Source: an uncultured Butyricimonas sp. (GTDB lineage: Bacteria > Bacteroidota > Bacteroidia > Bacteroidales > Marinifilaceae). From it: DNA of 64,000 nt. The stretch lies in the NCBI GenBank assembly GCA_944320555.1, contig CALUHX010000005.1, forward strand, positions 24,154 through 88,153, in the 5' to 3' direction. The number at the start of each line of letters is the position of its first letter. The first letter of the stretch is position 1. This document shows, in pieces, positions 7,444 to 17,700 of the stretch. Below the pieces are notes generated by a model. The model ran no database searches, was not told the DNA's origin, and worked only from the letters and a program-made list of their open reading frames with translations. The translations under genes were made by a program, and so were the position numbers.

Positions 7444-10400
7444 TCAACGGCGGGGAGCCCGTCCCCGGTGTCGTACGCCGATTGTTTTGATTTCCAGACG
7501 TGAGCCGACAATCGCATTCGCATACGAGGAATCGATGCACGTACTCGCGTACGACAAACCGCCCTCCGCATTCGCATAGTAGCGCCCACGATACGCCACA
7601 CGGCGGACTGCAGACGAGTAATAATAAAGGTCGCAGTAATAGGTCGAGGAGGAGCCGTTCATCGAGCCCACGGGGACCACGTCCATGTGAAGCCCGTGCG
7701 CCACGGCGGTGATCCACTCGCCGCTGCTGGTCTTCCCCTTGACCATCCTCGTCGTCCCGTCGGGCATCCAGATCCGCCATTTCCCGCCGTTGCCGCTGTC
7801 GTTGGGCAAGTCCACCCCGTCCATCATGTCGTATTTGTGGCCATAGATGTCCTCATACCCTAAACAGCAGATGTTGTTCACCCGGGTGGCGACGTCCTTG
7901 CCGAACTCGTCCTTTTCCTTGTACCAGGCGTAGGAGGGGATCACGCCGTCGCCCAGGGAATAGGTGGCGTCGGGGTCGATTTCCGCCGCCGCCTCGTAGC
8001 CGATCGTGTCCGTCATTCCGCGCGCCGCGGTCCCGCCTGTCGTCCTTGAATAGGTGTGCTGGCCCGCCCCGCACTGGCCCTGGCAATCCCGCCGGCCGTA
8101 TTTGGCGTAGAAAAGGTTCGCTATCCGGGAGTGCATGAGGGCGTCGATCTGCTGCATGCCCCGCTGGACGCTGTAGTAGTGGAAGTCCGCCCAGTTCATG
8201 TTCGCGGATGTCGTGCCGCCCGTCACGCACGCCCGCAGCCGCTCGCCCACCACCGAGCTCCCCACCACGGCGCAAAGGTGCTCGTCGCTCGCCGCCCACT
8301 CCGGCTCGATGTCCTCGATTTTGTCGCTGTCGCTCAGCACCACCTTGTCGAACTCCGCCGTGTTCAGGATGGAGAAATAAAGCTCGGCGGCCCCCGCCGG
8401 AACGTCGCACACCAGGTACATCCCCGCCTCGAAGCGGTTGCCGATGGCGGGCACGACCACCGACTTGACGACGTTGCCCGCGCCGTCGGCGAACACGCTG
8501 CCCACGAGGTTCGTGCCCGGAACGCTCGGGAAGCGGACACGCTTCCGTCCTTCAACGCCCACCCGGCAGACGGAGTAGGTGGAGTCGGCGCTGTACGAGG
8601 CCTCCACGGTGGCCCGCCCGCTCATGATCTTGTATCCTTCCCGGAAGCCGCCGGAGGACGCCCGTATCTCCTCCAGTGTGACCACCGTGGCTTCCGGACT
8701 CTCCGGCTTGTCGTCCGGGCCGTTGGAGCAGTAGCAGCTGTAGTGCTTGTCGTTGAGGTAGTCGTTCACCCCTTTGAACCAGAAGAAAGGCTCGTACATC
8801 ATCCAGTCGCCCTCCGTGCCGTCCAGCTTGGCGGGGGAGCAGTCTTTCACGTCGCTTGCGTCGGCGTAGTAGTTGGAGTTCCCGTCGTGCAGGGGGTAGA
8901 AGGTCATCTCCCCGTCCGGGTTGTTGACCGTGGTCTCCACCCCGGCGATGGTGACGGGGCGGCTCGTCGGTTTTTTGGTGATTTTCGCCAGCACCCGGCG
9001 CCTCTTCGACAGGATGGCCGTGACGTGCCCGCTCGGGACGTAGGCGTTGCCGTACTTGTACCCGGTCTCGTTGTCGAGGTTGCTGACGTTGGCGTCGTCA
9101 GCCACGGAGTCGTCGAACTCGATCATGGTGTACTGCGGCTGCCGGATGTTCAGCTCGTCGAAGTATTCCGAAAGGGCGGCGAAGGCCTCGTCGTCCAGGT
9201 ACCTCGTGAGTTTGTACGTGCCGACCAGCTTGCACCGGGTGTTCGTGGTGTTCCCGGAGGCGTCGATGCCGCCAAGGCCCGCCTCCTTCCATTGCCGCAG
9301 GTCGCTCCCGTCGCCCTCCAGCTCCACGCCCGTGATCCGGACATGTTTCAATTTGCCGCCAAGGGCGAACAACTCCTTGAACGCCGCCATGCCGTCGATC
9401 AGGGCGCAGTTCTCCACCCAAAGGCCCGTGAGGTTCCGCTTGTTGTCGAAGGTGATCCCGCTCCAGGAGAGATACTGCATGGAGCGCAGCGCAAGCGTCT
9501 GGAAGTTGGCGGGCAGGTGCAACTTGTTCACCGCCGCCCCCTCGGCGAAGGCGATCGCGCTCAACGCCGAGCAGCCCGAGGCGTTCACCTCCTCCAGCCG
9601 GTTGCAGCCGCCCAGGTCCAAACTCGGAAGGTTCACATAGTTCACCACGTCCAATCTCCGCAGCATGGGCAGCTTCGTGCCCAGAACCAGTTCCGTGAGG
9701 GCGTAGGTGTGCGAGCTGTCGCCCAGCGTCAGTTCCTCCAGCACGGGCAGGGTGGGAAGGCTCATGTCCGTGAAGCCGCCCCAGTCCGAGAGGTCCAGTT
9801 TTTTCATCCACTCCCCTCCGTACAAATGGAAGATGGTGCCGATGTTGGCCATTTGGCCGTAAGTGTAACTCCACTCCTCGTCTTTCTTCACGGCGTCGTG
9901 GGCCATGGTGTCGCCCTCCCGCCGGAACTCGAAGTAAAAGTCACGGGCAGGGGTGGCCCGCACCGTCGCGCCCGCCGCCGAGTTGCCCTTGAACGAGATG
10001 TCGGTGGCCGTGTACTGGCCCGCCGAGTAGCGGGCGTCGAACAGGCCCATGCGGTTCGTCACCCACCAATGGCGGTGCGCCTTGCGGTTTCCCTGCATGG
10101 CTTCCAGATAGGAGTATTTCACGTTGGTCACCGTCCCGTCGTTGTTCACCTCCACGCCCAGCGTCTTCGGCTCGACGTATTTGTTTTGCGCGTCCAGGTT
10201 GTAGATCCGCTCGCAGAACCGCGCGCTCTGCTCGTCGTCGAACATGGCGAAGATGGTGGAGTTCGACATTTTCTCTCTTATGCGCTTGTACGCCGCCGCC
10301 AGTTCCTCCGGGAACTGCTCCCGCAGGTTCTTCCAAAGCACCGAGTCGTGCCCGGCGTAGGCGTACACCGTCTTGTCCTCCGTCGAGAGCTCCGGATCCG

Positions 10401-13400
10401 TGGTGTTTTCGTCCACGTCCCAGGAGTATTTCAGACGCCCGTCGTTGCGCACGCCCAAAATCGTGTCGCAGTCGTAGAAGATGAAGTAGCCCCGCATTCC
10501 CCTCATCGGGTCCTCCACCGTCCACGCCTCCTCCTTGTGCCAGAAGCCGAGCATCATGTTCTTCACCCGCTGGTCCACGCACCCCATGATGTCCGTGAAC
10601 ATGTAGTAGTCGCACAAGTATGCCACGTCGAAGTAGTCCGCCAGCTCGGCCTTGAATTTCGCCCCGTCGTTCAGGGTCGATTTCACCCACTTCACCGTCC
10701 GCTCCAGGTATTCCGGCCTCAGCGTCCCCGCCTCGAAAGCGGCGTTGCGGTCGTCGTCGTCCGGGTATCTCGCCTCGAAAACTTTCAGCCAGTTTGGAAC
10801 CCCGTCGTCTCCTTTCGTGTCAAAATCGTCGTCGAGGAACATGCCCATAGCGTAGTCGTTGTTGAGGAACTCCCAGCACTCCGTGGGGTTCTCCCCGCCG
10901 AATTTCTCCGCCACCCACGCCTGGTCGTGATAACCCGGGATGTCGCAGAACCCGAACACCGCCTCCGTGCTCTTGTCGTTGTTGAAGTTGAATTTCCCTA
11001 AGAACTGCGGGGTCTCGTCTGCGCTGCCACGGTAGAACAGGTAGCACGGCTCCCCGTCTATCGTGGTGCGCACGTCATAGGGGTATTCGTCCGAGCAGTG
11101 CGCCTGCGCCGGGGTCAGTTCCCCGGCTTCCGTCAGCACGTTTTGCACCAGCTTGGCCATGCCGGTGTTGTGCGAGCTGGAGGATTCCGCGAAGTCGGCC
11201 TTCAGGCAGAAGCAGTCCACCGGCGCGGCCTGTTTTTGGCCGCCGTTCGACGGGCGGAAGGAGTAGACGGCCTCCGCCTGCAGCTCGCCGCCCACGCCCT
11301 GCTCGTCGCAGCCGAGGTACAGGTCGCCCGCCACCTTGGAGGCGTTCTTGAAGTAGATGCGGTAGTTCTTTATGGGATAGGCCAGCGAGCTGGTGCCCTG
11401 CAGCCGGATGCAGCCGCCGACGCACTTGAAGTTCAACGCTTGGTTTCCCTTCACCACGCACAACATCTCGTCCACGTCGTATTTGGGGTCCTTGTCGTTG
11501 TTCACCGCCGCCTGCAGCACCGTCGGCACGCCGTTCGCCTGCCGCCCCGTGACGATGATGTACCGCATGCCCTCCGGCACGCTGTCCACCGTGACGTTGC
11601 CGTTCTCGTCGATCACGTCGTTGCTATCGTAAAGGGCCAGCATCCCGTCCGCCGAGTCCTGGTCTATCATGTAGGTGTCCAAAACTTGCGAGTCGCTGAG
11701 GTAGGTGTTGTATGCCCTTATAAGGTAAACGTCGGTAGTCGCACCGTCCGCGCCAAGCTCGATGTATGCAGGGACGGCCTGGTACACGCTGTCAGAAGTC
11801 GCCCGTTGAACGCTTCCCGACATGATGCCGTTGATATACAAGTAAACCATTTCCGTGTTCAGTTTCTCGTAGTCCGACGAGCCGTCTGTGCTCTTGGGGA
11901 AGCTCACGAAGGCCACCTCGTACACCTCGCCGGCGGCCATCTTCATGGACAGCCCGCTCTTGCCCCTCGTGGTCATCCTCGCCTCCTGCGACGTGATGAC
12001 GAAGCCCGTGCCCTCGGCGTCCACGCAACGGATGACAGCCGCCTCCTCGTCCACCACTTCGCTGACCTTGTACTTCACGATGAAGGCCATGGCGTTGGTG
12101 ACGTTCTGCTCGGGCTGCTCGAGGGGGCGGAATTGAACGGTAGCCCTCGCCGTGTCGGCCAGCCGCAGGGCGTCGCCCGTCCACCCGTCGCCGCCCCATT
12201 TGAAGCCCTCGAACACGGTTTTGACGCCGTTGTAAGTCCATTCCTCCTTGTTCGTGTCGTTGTTGCTCCTCCCCTGGGCCGTCAGCTTCAGCGTTAATCC
12301 GTCGGTCGGCTCGCTGATGTCCAGGTCGCTCTTCTCGGCGATGAGCCGGAAGTGGAAGGCCGTCGCCCCCACCTCGATACGGCACGCCTCCTCGCCGTAG
12401 TTGGAGGCCCGCAGCGTCAGCTCCTGGGCGGCGAAGGGAACGGAGGCCGACGAGGCCAGCGTGCCGCCCACGTAAACGTCCGCCCGTGTCGGGGTCTCCC
12501 GGGGGTTATAAGCGGCATATCGAAGGACGTAGCTGTCATACTGTTTTGCCTGGATGTAGGGGGTGGAGCCCTTTTCGATTATCGCCCCGTCCGAATAGTC
12601 AAACCGCGCGGATACAACGGGGGTGTTGTTCCCTGTTTCACGGATTCCCACGGCGAACAATATGCTGTTGGACTTGATGACGCCACCGTCAGTCAATTCG
12701 AGCTCCACGACGAGCTGCACGAGGTGGGTGCCGTGCGCCAGGTTGGCCGTGTCGATGGAGAAACTTCCGTTGGCCGTGGAGCTGGTGACGCTGCGGTCTT
12801 CCGTGTCGGTGCCGTCCAAGTAACAGCGCAGGGTTTTCGTGCCCGCGCCGCTCAGGGCGTAGGGGATGGAGAGCGTCTGGCCCCGGGTGACGGCCGTGGC
12901 GATGTTGAAGGAGCTGGTCAGCGTCAGTTGCACGGCGTTGATGCTCCAGGTGACCTGGGCGACCTGCGTCTCGGCGCCCTCGCCGACCTCCACCCGCACC
13001 CGCACGGTGTTGGTGCCCACGCCTATATATTTCGTGACGTCTATCGTGTTGGAGCTCCCCGCCGCCACGGTCATGGCGAGGGTGTCCGTGTTCGCCCCCC
13101 TCGTTATGGTCACGGTGACCCGCCCGGGGTTGCCGGTGCTTTCCCCGGTGGTGGTGTCCACCTGGTCGTAGGCGAACACCAGCTCCACCTCGTCGCCCGC
13201 CTTGACGGTCTTGTTCGGGGTGACCCGGGTGAGGACGACCTTGGTCGTGGCCACGGAGCCACCGCCGCCCCCGGTGAACATGTCGCTGGTGCTGATGACC
13301 TCGCCCGCCTCGTTCAACAGGCTCAAGGAATAGGCCTTGTCCGCGCCCTCTCCGATTTCGTTGAGCTGCAGGGCGGCGCCGTAGGTGGACGCCTTCTCGT

Positions 13401-14448
13401 TGATCTTCGCCGCCACGCCCTTGCCGCTAACCGGGTTGGTGGAGTTCTCGTTCACCGCCTGGTCCACCTCCACAACCGGGATGTCCAGCGTGACCTCCCC
13501 CTGGTCGTTTGGTGTCAGGTCGCTGGTGGCCGTGCCTTTCGTCACCTTGATTTTCTTGATGGCGTCCCCGCCCCCGTGGCGGCCCCACGCCGCCGCCGTC
13601 AGGAAGGACGACACGTCCGTTCCTTCAAATCGGTAGTCGACCCATTTGCCCGCCGCCGCCTCGAAGGTGATGATCGTCCCCGGCTTGTCCTCGTCGGCGA
13701 TGTCCGCCCCCGCCAGGGCCGCCACCGCCGTCTCCAGGGTGTGGTACCCGGAGGCGGGAGGGTGGAGCCTTGTCACGTTGTAAAAACCGCTGCCGCTACC
13801 GCCGCCGCTCGCCTTCGCAAGGGTGTCTTTTTCCAAGTCCCACGCGTACAGGGTGCCGCCAAGGAGATAGGCCTTGTCTTTCAACGTGCCGCCCTCTCCG
13901 TCTTTGTAAAGTCCCTCCGGCGGGAGGTCCCCGGAGGTCCAGTGCCGGTAATAGGAACCGCCAAGCAGGCAGGCGAACTCCTTGGCGCTTTCCACCCACA
14001 CGATCTGTCCGCCTTCTTCCGCCACGGTGCCGTCCGCCACCGTGGCGGTCTCCACGACCGCCCCGAACCGGGCCGTCGCCCCCTCCAGGGCGGCCTGGGC
14101 GGTGGACTCGTATTGGGCGGCGGCCTCTTGGGCCTTGCCCGCCGCCTCGGTGGCTGCGGTCGCGGCCGTCTCTGCCGATTCCTTGGCCTCCTCGGCCGCC
14201 TGGGCCGCTGTGGCGGCGGTTTGGGCCGCCGTGTTGGCGGCCTTGGCGGCGGCGTTGGCCGTGGCCGCGGCATCCGTGGCGGGTTTCTGCAAAAGCGTCA
14301 GCGGCACGTTGACCAGTTTGTCGTTCTTGGTGCCCGGGAGGCTGTTTACTCCGTTCAGGGTGTCCACGGTCTCCAGTTCCTCCAGGCCGGTGGACTCCGC
14401 CTTGATGGCGTCCAGCAGGTGCTGGACATCTTCCTGCGTGATTGCCAT
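7444..14448 (-). CDS. giant tail adhesin with C-type-lectin-like variable C-terminus
   Basis: 2334 residues, the largest gene of the prophage. In order: an attachment region (1-50); an Ala-rich coiled segment (about 53-136); Ig-like beta repeats (about 390-650); a laminin-G-like region (about 730-930); a CotH-like segment with KNYRIYFKN near 1016; a leucine-rich stretch (about 1550-1700) with LEELTLG, LRRLDV and LEEVNASGC; and a lectin-type domain ending in the DGR-like variable region (about 2270-2321). It should form the receptor-binding tip of the tail. It starts 4 bp after the 94-residue gene and is followed by the DGR-type reverse transcriptase. The last residues, GVRHRGRAPRR, are unusual for such proteins, which normally end in a short beta strand region. 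Confidence 0.85.
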   Translation of the reverse strand: MAITQEDVQHLLDAIKAESTGLEELETVDTLNGVNSLPGTKNDKLVNVPLTLLQKPATDAAATANAAAKAANTAAQTAATAAQAAEEAKESAETAATAATEAAGKAQEAAAQYESTAQAALEGATARFGAVVETATVADGTVAEEGGQIVWVESAKEFACLLGGSYYRHWTSGDLPPEGLYKDGEGGTLKDKAYLLGGTLYAWDLEKDTLAKASGGGSGSGFYNVTRLHPPASGYHTLETAVAALAGADIADEDKPGTIITFEAAAGKWVDYRFEGTDVSSFLTAAAWGRHGGGDAIKKIKVTKGTATSDLTPNDQGEVTLDIPVVEVDQAVNENSTNPVSGKGVAAKINEKASTYGAALQLNEIGEGADKAYSLSLLNEAGEVISTSDMFTGGGGGSVATTKVVLTRVTPNKTVKAGDEVELVFAYDQVDTTTGESTGNPGRVTVTITRGANTDTLAMTVAAGSSNTIDVTKYIGVGTNTVRVRVEVGEGAETQVAQVTWSINAVQLTLTSSFNIATAVTRGQTLSIPYALSGAGTKTLRCYLDGTDTEDRSVTSSTANGSFSIDTANLAHGTHLVQLVVELELTDGGVIKSNSILFAVGIRETGNNTPVVSARFDYSDGAIIEKGSTPYIQAKQYDSYVLRYAAYNPRETPTRADVYVGGTLASSASVPFAAQELTLRASNYGEEACRIEVGATAFHFRLIAEKSDLDISEPTDGLTLKLTAQGRSNNDTNKEEWTYNGVKTVFEGFKWGGDGWTGDALRLADTARATVQFRPLEQPEQNVTNAMAFIVKYKVSEVVDEEAAVIRCVDAEGTGFVITSQEARMTTRGKSGLSMKMAAGEVYEVAFVSFPKSTDGSSDYEKLNTEMVYLYINGIMSGSVQRATSDSVYQAVPAYIELGADGATTDVYLIRAYNTYLSDSQVLDTYMIDQDSADGMLALYDSNDVIDENGNVTVDSVPEGMRYIIVTGRQANGVPTVLQAAVNNDKDPKYDVDEMLCVVKGNQALNFKCVGGCIRLQGTSSLAYPIKNYRIYFKNASKVAGDLYLGCDEQGVGGELQAEAVYSFRPSNGGQKQAAPVDCFCLKADFAESSSSHNTGMAKLVQNVLTEAGELTPAQAHCSDEYPYDVRTTIDGEPCYLFYRGSADETPQFLGKFNFNNDKSTEAVFGFCDIPGYHDQAWVAEKFGGENPTECWEFLNNDYAMGMFLDDDFDTKGDDGVPNWLKVFEARYPDDDDRNAAFEAGTLRPEYLERTVKWVKSTLNDGAKFKAELADYFDVAYLCDYYMFTDIMGCVDQRVKNMMLGFWHKEEAWTVEDPMRGMRGYFIFYDCDTILGVRNDGRLKYSWDVDENTTDPELSTEDKTVYAYAGHDSVLWKNLREQFPEELAAAYKRIREKMSNSTIFAMFDDEQSARFCERIYNLDAQNKYVEPKTLGVEVNNDGTVTNVKYSYLEAMQGNRKAHRHWWVTNRMGLFDARYSAGQYTATDISFKGNSAAGATVRATPARDFYFEFRREGDTMAHDAVKKDEEWSYTYGQMANIGTIFHLYGGEWMKKLDLSDWGGFTDMSLPTLPVLEELTLGDSSHTYALTELVLGTKLPMLRRLDVVNYVNLPSLDLGGCNRLEEVNASGCSALSAIAFAEGAAVNKLHLPANFQTLALRSMQYLSWSGITFDNKRNLTGLWVENCALIDGMAAFKELFALGGKLKHVRITGVELEGDGSDLRQWKEAGLGGIDASGNTTNTRCKLVGTYKLTRYLDDEAFAALSEYFDELNIRQPQYTMIEFDDSVADDANVSNLDNETGYKYGNAYVPSGHVTAILSKRRRVLAKITKKPTSRPVTIAGVETTVNNPDGEMTFYPLHDGNSNYYADASDVKDCSPAKLDGTEGDWMMYEPFFWFKGVNDYLNDKHYSCYCSNGPDDKPESPEATVVTLEEIRASSGGFREGYKIMSGRATVEASYSADSTYSVCRVGVEGRKRVRFPSVPGTNLVGSVFADGAGNVVKSVVVPAIGNRFEAGMYLVCDVPAGAAELYFSILNTAEFDKVVLSDSDKIEDIEPEWAASDEHLCAVVGSSVVGERLRACVTGGTTSANMNWADFHYYSVQRGMQQIDALMHSRIANLFYAKYGRRDCQGQCGAGQHTYSRTTGGTAARGMTDTIGYEAAAEIDPDATYSLGDGVIPSYAWYKEKDEFGKDVATRVNNICCLGYEDIYGHKYDMMDGVDLPNDSGNGGKWRIWMPDGTTRMVKGKTSSGEWITAVAHGLHMDVVPVGSMNGSSSTYYCDLYYYSSAVRRVAYRGRYYANAEGGLSYASTCIDSSYANAIVGSRLEIKTIGVRHRGRAPRR
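7484..7640 (-). other. putative DGR variable region at the adhesin C-terminus
   Basis: The coding strand runs from YYCDLYYYSS to GSRLEIK. The frame SSAVRRVAYRG, GGLSYA, DSS.ANA, GSRL is that of the C-type-lectin variable domains of Bacteroides DGR proteins, in which AAY codons of the template become random. Here many of those codons are TAY, AGT, TGC and ATY. A GGGGA / TCCCC hairpin (about 7452-7466) follows, at the position where DGRs carry a cruciform. No template repeat was found by eye, so the limits are estimates. Confidence 0.6.
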
Positions 14449-14451
14449 AGT

Positions 14452-14736
14452 TTATTCTTTTTTCGTTTGGTTGTTAATCTGCTTGTTCAGCCCGTCGATG
14501 AAGGCGGGGTTGCACCACCGCTCCGCCATGGAGCGGATAAGGCCGAGATCCTCCCGGTCGTACGCCTCCGCCCCCTCGGAGCGGTAGATCTTCCACGCCA
14601 GGGCGTGCGCTCGGATGCCCACGCCCCGGGTGTAGAGGATGTCGGCGAAGCTCTCGCGGGCGTCGCCCTCCGTCTCCCGCCCCCCGATGCCGGAGGGCAG
14701 CCTGAAATGCTTGAAGTCGATTCTCGTTTTGTCCAT
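14452..14736 (-). CDS. hypothetical tail-module protein
   Basis: 94 residues with no family I recognise. It is mostly helical by composition, with no signal peptide or membrane segment, and has a Trp/Tyr-rich middle (AHALAWKIYRSEG) and the segment SMAERWCNPAF. It lies between the hub gene (32 bp upstream) and the adhesin gene (4 bp downstream), so it may connect the hub to the fibre or assist fibre folding; that is inference from position. It is too different from the helical-bundle Avd protein to be called the DGR accessory protein. Confidence 0.6.
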   Translation of the reverse strand: MDKTRIDFKHFRLPSGIGGRETEGDARESFADILYTRGVGIRAHALAWKIYRSEGAEAYDREDLGLIRSMAERWCNPAFIDGLNKQINNQTKKE

Positions 14737-14768
14737 GTCTTTTCGTTTAAGTTCGGTTTAATCCGTTT

Positions 14769-17700
14769 TTAATCCTTGTAGTCCGAGTGCGGGTACCACC
14801 GCCCGTTGGCGTAGGCCACCACCTTGCAGCACTGGTTCCGGAACCGCAGCACCCGGTCGCGGCCCTCAGTGCCGTACAACGTCGGCTCCCCCTCGCTCAC
14901 GTTCACCACCACCAGCAGGTGGACGATGCCGCTCGTCGCCAGCACCGGGTCCGCCTGCAAGGTCGTGTCCCCGTCGATGAGCAGCACCGAGTCGTCCGGC
15001 CTGACCGTCACCGTGCCGGACTTCACGCCCTGGCGGTCCCGGAAGCCCAGGCCGCCGAACACGCTCATGCCGTTCGCCCAAAGGGCGTAGCTGTTCCAAG
15101 AGTCCAGGTTGTACTCCCTCGTCACCGGCGCGGAGCAGATCAGGGCCACCTTCATCGTGCTCGCTATGCCGTCGTAGTTGCCTCCGGCGATGATGAAGGC
15201 GCCCAGCTTGGTGCTGCCGCCGTACAGGCTGTCCGGGTGCCCCCCGACGTACACGCTCCCGTTCTCGTCCCCGAACGTCAGGCGGGAGTCGTTCAGGCTC
15301 ATCTTGGTCCCTTTCAGGGTGCCACCCACGATTTGCAGGCTGCCGATTTTACCCGCCGCGGCCTCCATGCTCCCGTCCTCCAGGATCTTGAATCTCCCGT
15401 TGGCCGTCACCGTGCCCTCCAGGCTGATGCTCGACGCCTTGATTTTCACGCCTTCCGCCGTGGCCCCGACAAAGGATTTGAGGTTTCCGTCCTGGTCGAT
15501 GGCGAACATCCCCGCCATGTCGCTTTTGCTCACTAATCCCGCCCCGGAGACCACCTTCCCCTCCTCGTCGAACAACCCCGAGGCTATGAGGTTCATGTCC
15601 GCCTTGGTGACGATTTGCGAGCCCTCGATGATTCCTCCGTCCTGGTCGAAATTGGCCGCCGCTATCTTCACCAGTTTCTCCGACTGCTCGAAGAGGGTTT
15701 TGTATTTCACGGCCAGGGCCTCCGCCCGGTCGGTGCTCAACACCAGCATATACAAATATATCTCCCCGGTGAAGGCGAGTTTGAAGTCGCCCGTGCCATT
15801 CCACAGGCCGGAATGATTAAACACCCGGTAGCCGTCCGTCTGCGCCAGCTCGCCGTCGTAGCTGAACTCGTTGAAGTTCTCGAACCCCGTCTTGTCCAGC
15901 CCTTCGAACCCGATTGTCAGCCGCCCGGCCTTGGCCACCCGGTAAAAAAAACTCAGGTACACCGCCTCCGGCTTTTTCTGCCCCTCGTCATTCGTGTCGT
16001 CGTATTCGGGAATGAACCGGAAGTTCTCGTGCTTTTGTATGATGTGTTTGTTCTTTATATACACGGTGACGCGCCCGTCGTCCTTCCGGACGCAGGCGTA
16101 GTTTGTCTTGTCGGCCAGCGGGCCTCCGTTCGCCCAAATCCACTTGTTCCCGAGGAGGAAGAAGGTGGCCTCGTTCTCCGTGTCCCACTTGTTCATGCCG
16201 TCGCCGAAAGAGGCGTTGTCCAGCCAGCTTTTGTCTTCGGTGAAGTCCTTGCGCAGCCCCTCCACGGCGGCCTCGATCTTGCCCTCCGTCACCTCGAAGC
16301 GGGTCAGCACGTCCTCGCCCGTGGCCAGCACGAACGTGCCCAGCAAGTAAACGTTGTCCCCGTACAACCCGTTGCCGTGTGGCTGGTTGTCCGCCGGGAA
16401 CCGGCTGTCGCCGATGCCGTCCAGGTTGCCCAGGCGGACCCGCAGGCAGCCGTCGAAGCTCTTCCCTTTCACGCCGTCCAGCACGTCCACCCTCGGCTGC
16501 CCGTCCTCCGTGGCCGATATGGATATGAGGTTTTGGCGGAGGCGATCCGTCGTGTTGCCCATCAGCACGCACTCGTCGCCCGTTTTGGGCTCCGCGCCCC
16601 CGAACTCGCTCGCGGGCACGGTGACGCCCTCCCCGTCCGAGGCGGAGATTTCCACCCAATAGCCGTGCGGCGCTGCGCCCGTGAACTCCGCGCAGCGAAT
16701 CAGGTCGCCCGCCGCGAACTCGTTGCCCCGCTCAAAAGTTATCTTATAGTTGTCCCCGTCCTTCGTGACGGTTTTTATCTTGCCGTTGGCGGCGCTCACC
16801 ACCAGCTGGCCGCCGACGCTCCGGACTTTCTCGATAAGCAGCTCCAGGGCCACCAGGGCCTGCCGGACGGTCACCTTGTCCACGGTCAGGTGGCTCGTGC
16901 CGGTCAAGGCGTCCATCCACAACTGCCAGCCCTCGCCCGTCAGGCCGTCCACGAACTTCACCGACCGCAGCAGCTCCCGGATGACGGCCGTCAGCCACTC
17001 GGCGTTGCCCTCGCCGTCCGCCGCACCGCCGCTCTCGCCCGCCTTGTAGTTGCCGAGCCTCACGCCTTGCAGGAAGGTGATTTTTCCCCTCGCCGTGTCG
17101 TCCGTCTTTTTGCTAAGGGATTCCTTCAACGCCCGGCGGGCGGAGAAGACGTTGTTGTCGGTGGGGTAGGTGTTGTCCCAGGACCGGATCAAGTCGGGGA
17201 AGCTCCCCGACGTGGCCGCCTTGACGTAGTTCTTGGCGTCGGCGATGCCGTCGCCTATGGCCTCCAGCGCGCCGGTGCTCGCGGCGTCGCATATCTCGAT
17301 GTCCATTTGCGAGGGCAGGTTCACCCGCCTCGTGACCTTGGTGATCCGGCTGCTCCGCCAGCCCGTTTCCGGGAAATATTGCGGACTCTCCAGCCGCACC
17401 CGCCTGCCCACGTACAGGTCGATGCCATTTTCTTCCATGTACACGTGGTCGGTGGGGGCCTTGTACCTGCCCGCATCCACGGCGTTCTCCTCGTTGTACT
17501 TGTCCACGGCCTCCTTGAACTCCTCCTCGGCCAGCGGATAGTACTCGTCCGGCATGCGGATGTTCCACAAAATGTATTGGTCGCCCGCCTTCGGGCAAAG
17601 CGTGTCGTTCGGCAGTTGCGTGTCGTCGTTGAATGGCCAGATGGTGATGATCTCGAATTCCCGGGTGGCGCTGTCGAAGTTGGCCTCCAAATAGTAGGTC

